Source: Novosphingobium sp.
GTDB lineage: Bacteria; Pseudomonadota; Alphaproteobacteria; Sphingomonadales; Sphingomonadaceae
DNA length: 64,000 bases
Direction: 5' to 3'
Assembly: GCA_024236175.1 (NCBI GenBank)
Contig: JACKKY010000001.1
Location: 1,302,001-1,366,000, forward strand
Notes under the pieces: generated by a model
Databases searched by the model: none
Told to the model about the DNA's origin: nothing
The model's input: only the letters and a program-made list of their open reading frames with translations
Program-made: the position numbers and the translations under genes
Part shown: in pieces, positions 62,496 through 64,000 of the stretch
Position numbering within the stretch: position 1 is the first letter of the stretch
How the letters are laid out: every line of letters starts with the position of its first letter

Positions 62496-62513
62496 AAGAA
62501 AGAATTCTTTCTT
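62496..62513. repeat. 18-bp perfect palindrome
   Basis: AAGAAAGAATTCTTTCTT reads the same on both strands. It lies about 255 bases upstream of the M4 protease start in otherwise non-coding DNA and may be an operator or recombination-protein site. Confidence 0.6.
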
Positions 62514-62714
62514 GTCACGCTCCCGTCTGCCCTAACCCGACACAGTAGCCGGTTGCTTGGTCGGTATTCGAAACGCGCAAGGTTGCGCTATCTATCAAAG
62601 CAACAACGTCCAAAATAGGGCGAAAGTAGCATGAGGTTCAGGCAACGAGCCGAATCCTAGCGGTACAAGTGCTGTCCCCCCGGCAAGGAAGGTCGGGGGC
62701 AGAATGCGCGCACA

Positions 62715-62733
62715 ACCTACCCATGACCTGCCC
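62715..62733 (+). repeat. Putative integrase arm-type site, right
   Basis: ACCTACCCATGACCTGCCC matches the left site at 47615-47633 in 16 of 19 positions and the same orientation. It ends 47 bases before the right attachment repeat. Confidence 0.55.
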
Positions 62734-62780
62734 ACCGATCACTCTGGGCTGAGATATTTCATATAAGTTATTGAGAATAC

Positions 62781-62857
<77 letters not shown>

Positions 62858-62931
62858 GTGGAGCGCGAGCGGTTAGCAGAGCGCCAAGCCGCTTACCAGA
62901 GCAATAATCCGCCGGGAGACGGCGCGCGCCA

Positions 62932-64000
62932 TCACGCGGGTGCCCGGGACTCCTGCTGCAGCGGAATGCCATCTTCATCGAAATCGGGATAGCGGCCGAG
63001 CGTCGCGAACAGATAGGAGGTCACGACGTAGAGCGGCGTCAGCGCCAGCAGCACGTAGTCGTAGGTCTTCATCACGTCGTAGCCGTAATTCGCGAGGAAC
63101 GGCGCCAGACCGTTGCCGAACAGCAGCAGCCCGTTGATCGTGCCGAACAGGGCGCCGAAATTGCGCGTCCCGAAGTGGCGGGCGGCAAGGTAGGCACAGC
63201 AATCGACTTCGGTGCCGATGGAAAGGCCCATGACGAGGCAGGCGACAGCCGCCCATGCCTGCGATCCGTCCGTATTGAGGAAGATCGTTATCGGAATGAT
63301 CGGGATCAGCACGCAGATCGCCGCGACCATGTTGCCGTTGAACCTGTCCAGCAGGAAGCCACCGAGGAGCCGCCCCGCAATCGAGCCGATGCCGAGCAGT
63401 CCGGCGGTCGCCGCCGCGACCGCGGGAGTCAGGTTCTGGTCGATCAGCACCGGGACGGTATTCGCGGTAAGCGCCGAACAGGCGATGGCGTAGATCGTCG
63501 CCGCGGCGGCGAGCTTGAGATAGCGGACCGACCACACCTGCCCGCGCGCTGACGATGCCGGGCCCTGTGCACCTGCATCCGAATTCTGCAGGCTTTCGGG
63601 TTTCGAGAGTCTCACCGGGCGAAACAGGAAGAAGGTGACCGGGAAGACGATGAGCAGCGCGATCCCAGCCAGGATGACATAGGCTTCGCGCCAGCCCTGC
63701 CATTCGATCAGCGTATTGAGAAGGAACGGATAGATCGCCGCCCCCATCCCGGTTCCCGATAGGGCGACCGCCATCGCCAGGCCGCGGCTCTTGACGAAAT
63801 AGCCGTTGAGGATCGCCAGCCAGACTGCCGGCATCACGGTCATGTTCGCAAGCGCCAGTATGGCCCAGAGTCCCCACCATGTGCCGACCGACCCCGCCGT
63901 CGCAAGCATGGCGAGCGAGGCACAGTAGACCGGCACGCCGACAAGCGCGATTCTCCGGGCGCCCAGCCTGTCGACCGCGGTTCCGGCAACCGGGGAGGCG
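62932..64000 (-). CDS. MFS transporter (partial, runs off right edge)
   Basis: Major facilitator superfamily permease of which about 355 C-terminal residues are visible. The part nearest the edge carries motif A (GTAVDRLGARRIAL), and at least nine membrane segments follow. A second motif-A-like turn is at LGGFLLDRFNG in the C-terminal half. The frame stays open to base 64000. The pattern is closest to organic-anion or sugar-acid carriers in general feel, but I cannot name the substrate. Before the island arrived it lay near the uronate genes, so uptake of a uronate is a possibility. Confidence 0.9.
   Translation of the reverse strand, partial: ASPVAGTAVDRLGARRIALVGVPVYCASLAMLATAGSVGTWWGLWAILALANMTVMPAVWLAILNGYFVKSRGLAMAVALSGTGMGAAIYPFLLNTLIEWQGWREAYVILAGIALLIVFPVTFFLFRPVRLSKPESLQNSDAGAQGPASSARGQVWSVRYLKLAAAATIYAIACSALTANTVPVLIDQNLTPAVAAATAGLLGIGSIAGRLLGGFLLDRFNGNMVAAICVLIPIIPITIFLNTDGSQAWAAVACLVMGLSIGTEVDCCAYLAARHFGTRNFGALFGTINGLLLFGNGLAPFLANYGYDVMKTYDYVLLALTPLYVVTSYLFATLGRYPDFDEDGIPLQQESRAPA

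Larger units (their letters stand above)
62240..62780. other. Right-end non-coding region of the island
   Basis: About 540 bases without a supported gene. It holds an 18-bp palindrome (62496-62513), a 6-bp stem hairpin (62677-62699, CCCCCG with CGGGGG) and the ACCTRCCC repeat near the attachment site. Confidence 0.6.

Noticed and set aside
47290..62780. Conjugative (type IV secretion) element
   Set aside because: No relaxase, coupling protein or mating-pair genes are present between the attachment repeats, so the island is not self-transmissible on this evidence.

Overview
The window looks like the chromosome of a sphingomonad-type alphaproteobacterium (Sphingomonadales; Novosphingobium or Erythrobacteraceae are likely, but I cannot settle the genus). 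The evidence is high-GC coding with strong third-position bias, the CtrA inhibitor SciP, a proA/aldo-keto reductase/nadD/rsfS/rlmH/envC-like/ctpA run, a Coq7-type ubiquinone hydroxylase, and a glucuronate pathway built on ManD rather than UxuA. Most of the window is ordinary chromosome. One stretch is a clear integrative island, and one is a large type I secretion/adhesin locus.

Layout. 1-3.1 kb: an RND efflux pump (permease cut by the left edge, plus its adaptor). 3.3-13.4 kb: housekeeping and accessory genes (GlsB-like membrane protein, sciP, mnmA, a serine-hydrolase lipoprotein, pdxH with a cation diffusion facilitator, a class B J-protein, a YihY/BrkB protein, fabI, a glycosyltransferase-like protein and a protein of unknown function). 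13.6-31.2 kb: a type I secretion locus on the minus strand. It runs from a winged-helix regulator through TolC-like, ABC and HlyD-like subunits to two secreted proteins, a 526-residue membrane-anchored Ig/cadherin-like protein and a 2774-residue Asp-rich RTX protein, and then a DUF6447-like protein. A response regulator with a MarR-like output domain flanks it. 31.2-41.4 kb: periplasm, envelope and translation-related genes ending in an M23 peptidase/bactofilin pair. 41.5-47.3 kb: a nearly complete D-glucuronate catabolic locus (uxaC, uxuB, manD, kdgK and a GntR regulator).

47.44-62.83 kb is a genomic island of about 15.3 kb inserted in the 3' end of a tRNA-Arg(CCG) gene. A 47-bp direct repeat bounds it, and it carries its own tyrosine integrase, a small AlpA-like protein and a prim-pol/helicase replication protein. 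Its cargo is defence-like. The centrepiece is a four-gene ubiquitin-like conjugation operon, Ubl - E2 - JAMM isopeptidase - E1, with the composition and order of the Bil (bacterial ISG15-like) antiphage systems. Directly downstream, in the same orientation, are a TIR/deoxyribosyltransferase-like fold fused to a PD-(D/E)XK-like domain, and an Mrr-like nuclease. Upstream are a sigma-factor-like/HTH pair, a papain-like cysteine peptidase of unknown role, and a protealysin-type M4 protease with its emfourin-type inhibitor. To the right of the tRNA is an MFS transporter cut by the window edge.

How the parts may work together: the secretion locus probably builds a cell-surface adhesin layer under the two winged-helix regulators. 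The uronate enzymes convert glucuronate to KDPG. The island probably excises and integrates through its integrase and paired repeat sites near both ends, and provides phage defence through protein modification, nucleases and controlled proteolysis. The defence role is inferred from gene families and neighbours, not shown by the sequence alone.
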